From Oscillospiraceae bacterium (GTDB lineage Bacteria; Bacillota; Clostridia; Oscillospirales; Acutalibacteraceae): 64,000 bases of DNA. Position 1 is the stretch's first letter; each line of letters starts with the position of its first letter. The translations under genes were made by a program, and so were the position numbers. The stretch lies in the NCBI GenBank assembly GCA_029225165.1, contig JAQXVY010000014.1, forward strand, positions 1 to 64,000, read 5' to 3'. The notes under the pieces were generated by a model that was given only the letters and a program-made list of their open reading frames with translations, did no database searches and was not told the origin of the DNA. Positions 1 through 7,739 of this stretch are shown in pieces.

Positions 1-1325
1 ATTTCATCGGCAACAGCAAGACCGATACCGCTGCCGCCTACATTTTGATTAGCTTTGTAGAACTTTTCCTTAACCTTTGGCAAATCCTCCGGCGCAATAC
101 CGCATCCTGTGTCGGAAATAAGAACAGTAATGTTGCTCACTTCGTTAAGGATTTGCACGGTTACATCTCCGCCCTCCGGTGTGTACTTTAGGGCGTTGTC
201 GATAATATTCATAAAGACCTGTCTTAGCCTGTTCTTGTCACCCATAACAGGTGGGAATGGCTCGATAGGAGTGTCGAACATAAGGTGTTTTTTCTCTTGG
301 ATTGAGCGTTCCTTTAGGATATAAACAGCCTCGTCAAGCTCGGCAACCAAATCTGTTTTTTCTGTAATCAACTTAAGTCTTCCGCTTTGCAGACGGCTAA
401 AGTCCAAAAGTTCCTCAACAATGCTTGTCAGCCTGCCCGACTCCTTTAGGATTATGTTCATACCCTTTTTAAAGGTGCCTCTGTCAATATCGTCACCGGT
501 AAGGAGCATTGTTTCCGACCAACCCTTAATAGCGGTAAGGGGAGTTCTAAGCTCGTGACTTACACGGCTGATAAAATCGTTTTTAAGCTGTTCAGTCTGC
601 TTTAGCTCGTGTGCCATATAGTTGATAGAGTCGCACAAATCTCCGATTTCGTCATCATACTTTTTGCTAAGGTTTGGAGCGTCAAAGTCCCCTTGGGCAA
701 TCCTTTGTGCAGTCTTTGACATATCCTTAATCGGCCCTACAATGGAGCGAATGAAAAATCTTCCGGAAATTACAACTGCAACAATAATGGCAATACCCAC
801 AAGAGAGATTAACAGTATGTACAGAGCAATGGTGATGTTGATGTCACTCATTGAGGTAACAAACCTTATAGCGCCGATTACGGTTCCGTCCTGACTGGTG
901 AAAATCCTTGTTCCCGCCATAATATCCTCGCCGGTGGAAAGCTGACTTGTTGTGATAGCCTCACCTGTACCGCTTTTTAAAGCTTCGTCTAAGTCAGGCA
1001 TTTTTTCCTTTTTGTCGGGGAGAAAGCCTGTTGAAGTGAGGGTGATTCTGCCAATGGAGTTTACAGACTGAAGCTCCATCTGCTCTTTTTCGGGGAAATC
1101 CTCTATGTACTTTTGAGCTGTTGACAAAAAGTCTGTTGTGGTGTCGGAGCTTTCGTCTGTGAAAACATTGTTAAGCTCGGTAAACCTTACGGAAATTGAT
1201 TGCTGAACGCTGTTGTAGTAGTATGTTCCTATCATATAGGAAAGACAAAGGACAACACATATGATGATGAATACAATAACACTCAGAATGTTAAATATCC
1301 ATCTTTTTGTAATACCGCTTGCCAT
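1..1325 (-). CDS. Sensor histidine kinase, 3' end outside window
   Basis: Membrane sensor kinase of a two-component system. It is absent from the ORF track because it runs off the left edge; I read it by reverse translation. Start is the ATG at 1323-1325 with GGAGG five bases upstream. Seen in order: an N-terminal membrane helix (about residues 9-33), an extracytoplasmic domain of roughly 130 residues, a second helix, a HAMP linker, the phosphoacceptor motif SHELRTP with its histidine near residue 257, and the ATPase domain with the N box (NIIDNALKYTP) and GSGIGLAVADE at the window edge. The response regulator lies 24 bases upstream on the same strand, so the two form one system. PhoR/ResE-type architecture; the signal is unknown. 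Confidence 0.93.
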   Translation of the reverse strand, partial: MASGITKRWIFNILSVIVFIIICVVLCLSYMIGTYYYNSVQQSISVRFTELNNVFTDESSDTTTDFLSTAQKYIEDFPEKEQMELQSVNSIGRITLTSTGFLPDKKEKMPDLDEALKSGTGEAITTSQLSTGEDIMAGTRIFTSQDGTVIGAIRFVTSMSDINITIALYILLISLVGIAIIVAVVISGRFFIRSIVGPIKDMSKTAQRIAQGDFDAPNLSKKYDDEIGDLCDSINYMAHELKQTEQLKNDFISRVSHELRTPLTAIKGWSETMLLTGDDIDRGTFKKGMNIILKESGRLTSIVEELLDFSRLQSGRLKLITEKTDLVAELDEAVYILKERSIQEKKHLMFDTPIEPFPPVMGDKNRLRQVFMNIIDNALKYTPEGGDVTVQILNEVSNITVLISDTGCGIAPEDLPKVKEKFYKANQNVGGSGIGLAVADE

Positions 1326-1349
1326 AATTCCTCCGCTGATAAGAGAGCC

Positions 1350-2051
1350 TTAGGCATCCCACTTATAGCCCAAACCCCATACTGTTACAATATATTTTGG
1401 GTTAGATGGTTCATCCTCAACCTTCATTCTCAGTCTGCGGATGTTAACATCAACAATCTTTTCTTCGCCCACATACTGCTCGCCCCAAACATGGTTTAAA
1501 ATATCTGTTCTGTCAAGGGCTGTTCCGGGGTTGCTGAAAAAGTATTCCATAATCTGAAATTCAACCTGTGTTAATTCAATTATGGTGTCATTTTTTGTAA
1601 GGGAACGGTTGCGAAGATTAAGTGTGAAAATTCCGCTTTTCAGCTCTTCCTTAAAGTTGTTTTCGCTGTTTGCCTCAGACCTTGCAACACGCCTGTAAAG
1701 TGAGTCAACTCTTGCAGTAAGCTCTGACGGAGAGAAAGGCTTTGTGATGTAGTCGTCAGCACCAAGCATAAGACCTGTAACCTTGTCCATCTCCTGTGTT
1801 CTGGCAGAAAGCATAATTATGCCGATACCGCCGTTCATATTTCTAAGCTCCTTACAAACCTGAAGTCCGTCAATGCCCGGCATCATAATGTCCAAAATAG
1901 CAACATCAAAGTCGCCGTTATTTTCGTCATATTTTTGAAGTGCCTCTTCTCCGTTGGTTGCCTCTGTTACCTCATATCCTGCCCTTGTCAGGTTGATGAC
2001 CACAAAGTCACGGATTGCGTCTTCGTCTTCACATACTAAAATCTTTTTCAT
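1350..2051 (-). CDS. Response regulator transcription factor, OmpR/PhoB family
   Basis: DNA-binding partner of the adjacent kinase, 233 residues. Receiver domain residues 1-120 with the acidic pocket CEDED, phosphoacceptor D54 in VAILDIMMPG and the conserved lysine in ITKPFSPSEL. A winged-helix effector domain follows (about 135-233, ending VTVWGLGYKWDA). The track ORF begins 13 codons earlier, but the ATG at 2051 has GGAGGT seven bases upstream and starts MKKILVCEDE as usual for the family. It lies between a lipoprotein gene and the kinase on one strand. Target genes cannot be told from the sequence. Confidence 0.95.
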   Translation of the reverse strand: MKKILVCEDEDAIRDFVVINLTRAGYEVTEATNGEEALQKYDENNGDFDVAILDIMMPGIDGLQVCKELRNMNGGIGIIMLSARTQEMDKVTGLMLGADDYITKPFSPSELTARVDSLYRRVARSEANSENNFKEELKSGIFTLNLRNRSLTKNDTIIELTQVEFQIMEYFFSNPGTALDRTDILNHVWGEQYVGEEKIVDVNIRRLRMKVEDEPSNPKYIVTVWGLGYKWDA

Positions 2052-2120
2052 TGTGTTTACCTCCAAATTGAATGTGGTTATTGTATCCAATGTTTATTTA
2101 ATATAAATAGAAAAGTATAT

Positions 2121-3512
2121 TTATTTTGATGCCTCGGTAGGAGCAATAGCCATAGCTTCTGTCTCCTCCTTTGGAACAAAAATTTCCCATGCCTTATCTC
2201 TGGTGAGTGCAAAGGTACTGTTGCTGTCGATTTTACATCCGTAGGAATATCTTCCTGCGTCCTCAAGCTTTGTATATCCCTGTTTTGAGCCTATGTTAGT
2301 CCAGTCCTCAAAAAGGGTTGCAATATAGGTTACAATGTTACCGCCTATTGCACAAATTGAGCTGTTGTTAGTCCTTGTGGCATAGCAAAATGTGAGTACA
2401 GAGGAATCTCCGTTGTAGTAAGCTGTGTAATTGCCCAACCATTCCTTGGGTATATATATGGAATATCCGTAGTTGTCGTTGATAATTACAGTGCTTTTTA
2501 CCGTCATACCTCCGCTTTGCAGATTTGCATTGCACCAAGAGGTTTCATATGCTGAATTTTTCAGTTCCTCTTTGCTTGTAGCAGGAAGTCTTTTTGCAAC
2601 GGGAATTTCAAGATTTCCGTCATTGTCTATATCCTCGCACACTGTGCTTGTACTTCTTGATGTGGAGAGTACTCCGTTTACAGCGTGGGAATACACAGGG
2701 TTTTCAAGCTGATTTTTGCTGTCGTTAAAGTAAAGCACCTGTGTGTTGTATGCGTTTGAGGAGTTAATACCGTCAACAAATACACCCAGATTTTTGGAAT
2801 CAATATACCCTGTTTGAACAGAGGAATATTTGATTATGTCGGAGTCCATAGCTGTTTCGTAGTGTGTAACCACACCCTTATTGTCAACGGAGATAAGCCT
2901 GCCCACAGCAGGAACATCAGAAGAAGAAATAGTCATAGTAATAACTGTACTCTTCCCGTCATCCGTAAAGCTGCCCACAGCCATATTAGTGTAGGTTTCC
3001 TTGGTGTTAATCTCCTGAATGTTGTCCCCGAAGAGGTAGCAGTAAAGCTCGTTTTGGGTGACATTGTAGGTGCTCCAGCCAACGAGAATATCAATGGTTT
3101 TGTCGCCGTTTATGTCGCCAAACTCAACAATATCTATGTCGTTGTTTTTATTCTTAAAATCTCCTACAACTTTCCACTTTTTGTCCTTTTTGTCGATTAT
3201 ATAAATATGGGTTTCAGCCTCATTTGTGTCGGGTTGGAGTGTAAGTGTTGCCACAGCCTCCTCAACCTCATCACCGTCAAGGTCCTTCATTGTGATTGCA
3301 CTTCTGTTGGTACCGCTTTTGGGGTACTTCAGTACATAGTTTGTCTTTGCGTAATCCTCAAGTGCAGACTGAATTTCTCCTTTGTCGCCTGTTGCCTTTG
3401 GAGGGTGCATCAGACCTCCTGAAGAAGAAAACCCGGGAAATGTGCAACCGCCGGTAATGATAAGGGTAAAAAGTACAAAAAGTATAAGGAGAAATCTTCC
3501 TTTTCTTTTCAT
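2121..3512 (-). CDS. Lipoprotein with FG-GAP/VCBS-like calcium-binding repeats
   Basis: Predicted surface lipoprotein of 463 residues. The signal peptide ends in a lipobox (LIITGGC, Cys23). Several aspartate-rich blades are visible (DLDGDEVEEA, DINGDKTIDI, DIDNDGNLEI), the DxDxDG calcium-binding pattern of FG-GAP/VCBS repeats, suggesting a beta-propeller. Start chosen at the ATG at 3512, which has GAGG eight bases upstream; the track start seven codons earlier is a GTG. It follows trmB by 17 bases and precedes the two-component genes, so it may be an accessory or sensory protein of that system. The specific role is unknown. Confidence 0.75.
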   Translation of the reverse strand: MKRKGRFLLILFVLFTLIITGGCTFPGFSSSGGLMHPPKATGDKGEIQSALEDYAKTNYVLKYPKSGTNRSAITMKDLDGDEVEEAVATLTLQPDTNEAETHIYIIDKKDKKWKVVGDFKNKNNDIDIVEFGDINGDKTIDILVGWSTYNVTQNELYCYLFGDNIQEINTKETYTNMAVGSFTDDGKSTVITMTISSSDVPAVGRLISVDNKGVVTHYETAMDSDIIKYSSVQTGYIDSKNLGVFVDGINSSNAYNTQVLYFNDSKNQLENPVYSHAVNGVLSTSRSTSTVCEDIDNDGNLEIPVAKRLPATSKEELKNSAYETSWCNANLQSGGMTVKSTVIINDNYGYSIYIPKEWLGNYTAYYNGDSSVLTFCYATRTNNSSICAIGGNIVTYIATLFEDWTNIGSKQGYTKLEDAGRYSYGCKIDSNSTFALTRDKAWEIFVPKEETEAMAIAPTEASK

Positions 3513-3529
3513 AATATATTCCTCAGTTC

Positions 3530-4180
3530 TCACCTTTTTACAGCAGTAAGATATTTGATGGATATGCCCTCGTCTGAAAACATTTTTTCGTGCTCCGTAA
3601 CAGGACCTCCGTCAATATCATCGGAGTGAAGGTCATATGTTATCTCAGTTATTTCAAAATTACATTCTTTAAAATACCCTATGCTTTCTTCAAACAGGTT
3701 GTCGTCGTCGGTTTTAAACCTTATTTCGCAGTTGTCGGGGAGAAAGTCACGGTACATCATAAGCTTCCTTGGATAGGTCAGTCGGCGCTTTTTGTGCTTG
3801 TCCTTTGGCCAAGGGTTGCAGAAGTTTATGTACATTCTCTCAATGTTGTCCTCTTTTGAAAAAGCGTCAGAAATCATTTCGCAGTTTTTTTCAACAAGAA
3901 AGAGGTTATCAATATCCTGTCCGTCAAATATTTTAACAATATTTCTTCTTGCAACACCAAGCATATCCTCCTTGATGTCAAGGGCAATGTAGTTGATGTT
4001 TGGGTTGTCCTTTGCAAGTGTTCCGGCAAATGTACCCTTGCCACAGCCGATTTCCATATGTATAGGCTGATTTTTCGGGAAAACGCTTTCCCATTTTCCT
4101 TTATATTTATCAGGTTCTTTTGTATAGAAAGGACACTCGCTTAATTCGGGGGCTGCCCACTTCTTCTTTCTAATTCTCAT
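3530..4180 (-). CDS. trmB: tRNA (guanine-N7-)-methyltransferase
   Basis: Transfers a methyl group from SAM to N7 of G46 in the tRNA variable loop. 216 residues, typical length. Class I methyltransferase fold: SAM-binding motif MEIGCGKGTFAG near residues 42-53, and the family-specific NFCNPWPKDKHKKRRL stretch near residue 120, where tRNA and substrate contacts lie. First gene of a minus-strand run with the lipoprotein and two-component genes; a good promoter lies about 120 bases upstream. The cotranscription with a sensor system is probably incidental. Confidence 0.95.
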   Translation of the reverse strand: MRIRKKKWAAPELSECPFYTKEPDKYKGKWESVFPKNQPIHMEIGCGKGTFAGTLAKDNPNINYIALDIKEDMLGVARRNIVKIFDGQDIDNLFLVEKNCEMISDAFSKEDNIERMYINFCNPWPKDKHKKRRLTYPRKLMMYRDFLPDNCEIRFKTDDDNLFEESIGYFKECNFEITEITYDLHSDDIDGGPVTEHEKMFSDEGISIKYLTAVKR

Positions 4181-4297
4181 AAAACAGATAAATCCTTTGT
4201 AATTACTGATACTAAACTGTAAAAAAATAATTACCTTTTCATAACCTTTAGCAGATTATTTGACAATTAAGTAACAATATATAGTTATCATTACATC

Positions 4298-4326
4298 ATT
4301 ATAACAGGTTATATTGATATTTGCAA
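4298..4326 (-). promoter_or_regulatory. Sigma-A-type promoter for trmB operon
   Basis: On the minus strand TTGCAA, a 17-base spacer and TATAAT, about 120 bases upstream of trmB in an AT-rich gap. The -10 is perfect and the -35 matches four of six. Confidence 0.6.
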
Positions 4327-4379
4327 TTATTTATTTATAAATATGAAAGTATTTTTCAGAAAATTTACAAATATAAAAA

Positions 4380-4416
4380 AGGACAGTGGCAATAAATAAG
4401 GTTTGCCACTGTCCTA
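4380..4416 (-). terminator. Rho-independent terminator of the nif3-like operon
   Basis: Perfect 12-bp stem GGACAGTGGCAA / TTGCCACTGTCC followed on the minus strand by a run of T. It lies downstream of the nif3-like gene, beyond repeat copy A. Confidence 0.8.
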
Positions 4417-4436
4417 AATTCACTATTAATGATTAA

Positions 4437-4595
4437 GGAAACACTGAATAAATCACTTTACACATCTTGTTTGCATATTTTCCGCCGGTATGCCCAAAAA
4501 ATCCTCGCAATACGCCAGTATTCCTGCGGTTTTTTGAACATACCGACAAAAAATCTGACTGCACAATCTGTGCAAATGATTTAATCAGTGTTTCC
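4437..4595 (+). repeat. 159-bp palindromic interspersed element, copy A
   Basis: Begins GGAAACACTGA and ends TCAGTGTTTCC. The left arm aligns with the reverse complement of the right arm over the whole length, so the single strand would fold into one long imperfect hairpin. Flanked by TTAA on both sides. It starts six bases past the stop of the nif3-like gene. Two other copies of exactly the same length lie at 6204 and 19869. No transposase is encoded; it resembles a MITE or a REP/ERIC-like structured repeat. Small ORFs in the track here are by-products. Confidence 0.9.
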
Positions 4596-4601
4596 TTAAC
4601 T

Positions 4602-5351
4602 TTAAAGATATTCAACATTGTCTATGATTGCCTGTGTTTTGGTGAACTCTATTTTGGGGAATTTTTGTGAGAGGAGCTTTGCAAGTGGTTCAATTACCAC
4701 ATCTTCACTTTTAAAATGCCCAAGCTCTACCACAGCAATATCCCTTTCCATTGCCTCAATGTACAGGTGGTGCTTCATCTCACCTGTAAGGAACAAATCA
4801 CATTGATTTTCTATTGCGGTTTCAATCTCCTCTGCACCGGCACCTGATGAAACACAGATTTTCTGTACCTTATCCTTATTGGTGTATTTTACACCCTTGC
4901 AGTTTAGTCTTTCCTTTGCCACTAAAGCAAATTCTCTTGAGCTGATTGGCGAGTCCAATTCACCAATATAGGCGTAAGTGTCGGGAACAAAATTGCAGTT
5001 TTTAAGCCCCAAAGCCTCACCTAAACAGGTGTTTACTCCGAAGATTGGGGAGAGGTCAAGATTTGTGTGCAGACACAAAGCTGTTATGTTGTTTTTTACC
5101 AGACTAAAAACCACCGAATCCTTTTCTACCCTTTTAAGGGGATTAAAGATTATTGGGTGGTGGCTGATAATCAGCTGTGCATTTTCCCTTTTTGCCTCCT
5201 CCACCACTTCGGAGGTGATGTCAAGGGCAAGGATTGCCTTTGTTACAACGGTATTTTTATCCCCAACCAGCACACCGCAGTTGTCAAAATCTGCCGAAGT
5301 GCTTATGGGTGCAAAGGTTTCCGTATAATTTAAAATGTCGTTTACTGTCAT
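4602..5351 (-). CDS. Nif3-like dinuclear metal-centre protein (YqfO family)
   Basis: 249-residue member of the Nif3/YqfO family, hexameric proteins with a two-metal site and unclear cellular function (often labelled GTP cyclohydrolase 1 type 2). Metal-ligand motifs are present: ISHHPIIF near residue 63, CLHTNLD near residue 96, and GHFKSED near the C terminus. The short form, without the central PII-like insertion of larger homologues. Its start overlaps the stop of trmK (ATGA), and trmK plus nif3-like is a common pair in Firmicutes. Repeat copy A and a terminator follow directly. Confidence 0.9.
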   Translation of the reverse strand: MTVNDILNYTETFAPISTSADFDNCGVLVGDKNTVVTKAILALDITSEVVEEAKRENAQLIISHHPIIFNPLKRVEKDSVVFSLVKNNITALCLHTNLDLSPIFGVNTCLGEALGLKNCNFVPDTYAYIGELDSPISSREFALVAKERLNCKGVKYTNKDKVQKICVSSGAGAEEIETAIENQCDLFLTGEMKHHLYIEAMERDIAVVELGHFKSEDVVIEPLAKLLSQKFPKIEFTKTQAIIDNVEYL

Positions 5352-5992
5352 TGTAATTTTTCCTTTAATTTTTCCACAACAGGCGTCAAGGACGGGTTGC
5401 CGATTGAGCGCTTTTCCGCCTTTTTTATCTCCTTGATAAGGAAGAGGCGGTTTTCTTCATTTGACAAATCCAATTTGCCCAAAAATTCATCCTCCGGGGT
5501 GTGGGGGATTTTTCCTCCCCTGAAAACCGCCTTTATTACGGTGTAGCAGTGTTTTCCTTCGTGGGTACATTCCTGACGGAGAATTTCAAAGCCATTGTCG
5601 TACAGCCAACCCATAAGTGTGTCATACTTTGTCATAGGCTGAAGAATCAGTGTGTATTTGCTGTCAAAAATGTAGAGACAACTTGAGAGTATATGTATAA
5701 TCATATCCCCTCCCATACCTGCAATAGTAAAGGTGTCCGCCTCATTTGACTTAATATTTGAAAGTCCGTCGGAAAGCCTTGTTTGTATCTTATCCTCAAG
5801 GTGACAAAGCTCAATGTTCTGCCGTCCTGTTTCAAGGGGAGATTCTTTTATGTCACAGGCAAGGGCAGAAGGACACACATTGTTATTTACCAAATAAATT
5901 GGGAGATGGGCGTGGTCTGTGCCAATGTCGGCAACCACAGCCCCCTTGTCCACCATTGAGGCTATGAGAGATAATCTTTTTGGAAGAATCAT
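5348..5992 (-). CDS. trmK: tRNA (adenine(22)-N(1))-methyltransferase
   Basis: SAM-dependent methyltransferase making m1A22 in tRNA. 214 residues. N-terminal signature LPKRLSLIASMVDKGAVVAD leads into the SAM loop ADIGTDHAHLP; TIAGMGGDMI (near residue 90) is the second family motif. The C-terminal part (from about 160) is the short helical extension of TrmK. Start overlaps the preceding DUF1858 gene by four bases (ATGA) and the stop overlaps the nif3-like start the same way, so the three are translationally coupled. Confidence 0.93.
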   Translation of the reverse strand: MILPKRLSLIASMVDKGAVVADIGTDHAHLPIYLVNNNVCPSALACDIKESPLETGRQNIELCHLEDKIQTRLSDGLSNIKSNEADTFTIAGMGGDMIIHILSSCLYIFDSKYTLILQPMTKYDTLMGWLYDNGFEILRQECTHEGKHCYTVIKAVFRGGKIPHTPEDEFLGKLDLSNEENRLFLIKEIKKAEKRSIGNPSLTPVVEKLKEKLQ

Positions 5993-6186
5993 TGTCCAAT
6001 GGACGCCTTGATTTTTGCAATCAATTCGTCAGCGTCTGTTCCGTGTACATAGCAAGCCTCTTCAATGCTTTCGCCCCTTGAATGAGGGCATCCAAGGCAG
6101 TGCATACCGATTTCAAAGAAAAATTCTGCTGTGTCGGGATATGCGTCAAGCACATCACCGATTATTGTGTTTTTATCAATAGTCAT
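5989..6186 (-). CDS. DUF1858 redox-disulfide domain protein
   Basis: 65-residue protein made of a single DUF1858 domain, the small domain found alone or fused to hybrid-cluster proteins. It has CLGC in GMHCLGCPHSRGES and a further cysteine in EEACYVHG, consistent with metal or disulfide chemistry. A strong AGGAGG site is seven bases before the ATG at 6186. First gene of the operon with trmK and the nif3-like gene. Repeat copy B starts 18 bases upstream of this start codon and so lies in its 5' untranslated region or promoter. Function unknown. Confidence 0.85.
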   Translation of the reverse strand: MTIDKNTIIGDVLDAYPDTAEFFFEIGMHCLGCPHSRGESIEEACYVHGTDADELIAKIKASIGQ

Positions 6187-6203
6187 AATAATTTACCTCC
6201 TCA

Positions 6204-6362
6204 GGAAACACTGACTAAATCACTTTACAAATCTTGTTTGCATATTTTCCGCCGCTTAGCCCAAAAAATCCTCGCAATACGTCAGTATTCCTGCGGTTTT
6301 TTGAACTAATCGACAAAAAATCTGACTGCACAATCTGTGCAAATGATTTAGTCAGTGTTTCC
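6204..6362 (+). repeat. 159-bp palindromic interspersed element, copy B
   Basis: Same orientation and length as copy A, with about 10 differences. Several differences are paired between the arms: the stem TATG/CATA in copy A is TTAG/CTAA here. It lies just upstream of the ribosome-binding site of the DUF1858-trmK-nif3 operon. No clear target-site duplication. Confidence 0.9.
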
Positions 6363-6392
6363 TTTTTTCTACATAATGTCTTACTATATCAC

Positions 6393-6421
6393 ATTATATC
6401 ACAAAGATTATCACATTTAAA
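6393..6421 (-). promoter_or_regulatory. Possible promoter of the DUF1858 operon
   Basis: On the minus strand a TATAAT with TTTAAA 17 bases upstream. If it is used, the transcript leader would contain the whole of repeat copy B as a hairpin before the DUF1858 start codon. The -35 is weak. Confidence 0.4.
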
Positions 6422-6511
6422 GTGTTTTATTATTTATTATTTTTATTTTTATATTATTTCATTTTTGAATTGAATTATCAGTATTTCCTTAAGAAAAAAG
6501 ACAAAAGGAAA

Positions 6512-6532
6512 AAGCACCCCTAAGGGTGCTTC
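6512..6532 (-). terminator. Rho-independent terminator after zinc-ribbon gene
   Basis: Stem AAGCACCC / GGGTGCTT followed on the minus strand by a T-rich tract; about 45 bases past the stop of the zinc-ribbon gene. Confidence 0.75.
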
Positions 6533-6577
6533 ATAGCTCAATAAAAAATAAACACGGGTATTTGCGGAAATTTTATG

Positions 6578-6862
6578 TTAAGCTAAGCCTTCTTCTTTTC
6601 TCTTGGCAAAGCATTCACTGCAGTAATAGTCCTTGCCCTCCATAGGAGCAAAAGGAATTTTTGCTTCTCCGCCACACTGAGCACAGGTGGTAGTATGCAT
6701 TTCTCTTGCAGCTTTTGCGGCTTCTTTTCTCGCAGTACGGCATGGCTTACAGCGCTGTGGCTCGTTTACAAAGCCCTTTTCAGCATAGAATTCTTGTTCG
6801 CCTGCAGTGAAAACAAATTCGTTTCCACATTCTTTGCACACGAGAGTCTTGTCTTCATACAT
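6578..6862 (-). CDS. Small zinc-ribbon protein (CxxC-x17-CxxC type)
   Basis: 94-residue protein with two zinc-binding modules. The N-terminal half has CKEC near residue 9 and CKPC near residue 38, the probable zinc-ribbon domain of many clostridial proteins. The C-terminal half has CAQC and CSEC separated by 17 residues. A basic alanine-rich helix joins them. GAGGT precedes the ATG. It has its own terminator and lies just downstream of a sigma-factor gene. Such proteins are presumed to bind nucleic acid, but no function is established. Confidence 0.8.
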   Translation of the reverse strand: MYEDKTLVCKECGNEFVFTAGEQEFYAEKGFVNEPQRCKPCRTARKEAAKAAREMHTTTCAQCGGEAKIPFAPMEGKDYYCSECFAKRKEEGLA

Positions 6863-6923
6863 TGGTTTTACCTCGCTTAAATTAATTGTTCCGCTTAATA
6901 CTCCTGAAATTAAAACGGATAAA

Positions 6924-7481
6924 CTAAAGCAGTTTTAGCAGCTTCTTTTTTCCCCTTGCAAGGGCGTTTCCCACTGACTTTTCGCTTACGCCAAGCATTG
7001 ACGAAATTTCCTTGTAGGAGTGTCCTTTTACAAAAAGTACAAGGACTTGGTATTCCCTTTGGGACAGGTTATCCTTTGCCTTACGGGATAAGTATGCAAG
7101 CCTTTCCCTGTAAAGCGTTTGAGTTTCGGGGTTGAGGTTTTCGTCAGTAATTTCAATATCGTCAATTGGTACGGTACATTCCGGCGGAATTGCCTTACCG
7201 CTTTGGGACATTTTCACTATTGAGTAAAACCGTCTTTTGATACACATAAGGGCATAATTTTTAAAGCTGACCTTCTTGCTTGAATCGTAGCTTTTGATTG
7301 CGGATACAAGCACCATCAAACCCTCTTGTGTAAAATCCCCGGTGTCATAACCGGCTGCCTTATATTCACTGCTGAGTTTGCTTATCAAACCAAGATAGTG
7401 AAGTGCAAGTATTTCAAAGGATTGGTTGTCCCCTTCCTTTGCCTTGGAAATCAGCCTTTCCTCATTTTGTAAAGACTTCAT
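6924..7481 (-). CDS. RNA polymerase sigma-70 family factor (SigH-like)
   Basis: 185-residue alternative sigma factor. Region 2 is around residues 15-90 (DFTQEGLMVLVSAIKSYD, then KNYALMCIKRRF), and region 4 is a C-terminal helix-turn-helix (SYKEISSMLGVSEKSV) with LSQREYQVLVLF just before it. This layout resembles SigH (sigma-30), the early stationary and sporulation factor, though it is slightly short. The track start is 21 codons too early; the ATG at 7481 has GAGG seven bases upstream. Identity as SigH is inferred from similarity only. Confidence 0.85.
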   Translation of the reverse strand: MKSLQNEERLISKAKEGDNQSFEILALHYLGLISKLSSEYKAAGYDTGDFTQEGLMVLVSAIKSYDSSKKVSFKNYALMCIKRRFYSIVKMSQSGKAIPPECTVPIDDIEITDENLNPETQTLYRERLAYLSRKAKDNLSQREYQVLVLFVKGHSYKEISSMLGVSEKSVGNALARGKKKLLKLL

Positions 7482-7739
7482 TCCAACACCTCGCCATAAT
7501 CTTAGTCTGAACATTATTTTACAATCATTTAGGCTAAAAGTCAACCGAATTTTAAATAATATATGTAAAAGTTTTTATAATATTAATTTTTTATTATGCA
7601 AAATATATATTTTTTTGTCGAAAAATTTGTACATTACTCCCTTTTTGTACCTTACACACTTTTATTTAGCGTATGGATATGATAAAATAAGCTTGAAATG
7701 AGTTTATAAAAATCTAAGATTGTTTAGGAGTCTTAAAAT

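Noticed and set aside
2814-3422. 202-codon ORF on the plus strand
   Set aside because: Antisense shadow of the FG-GAP lipoprotein gene, which has a signal peptide, lipobox and coherent repeats on the other strand.
4467-4670. Similar small ORFs in the 159-bp repeats (also 6234-6473, 19880-20098, 4433-4618)
   Set aside because: Their similarity comes from the repeat itself; no ribosome-binding sites, and because the element is palindromic both strands give related peptides. Starts and ends run into unrelated flanks.
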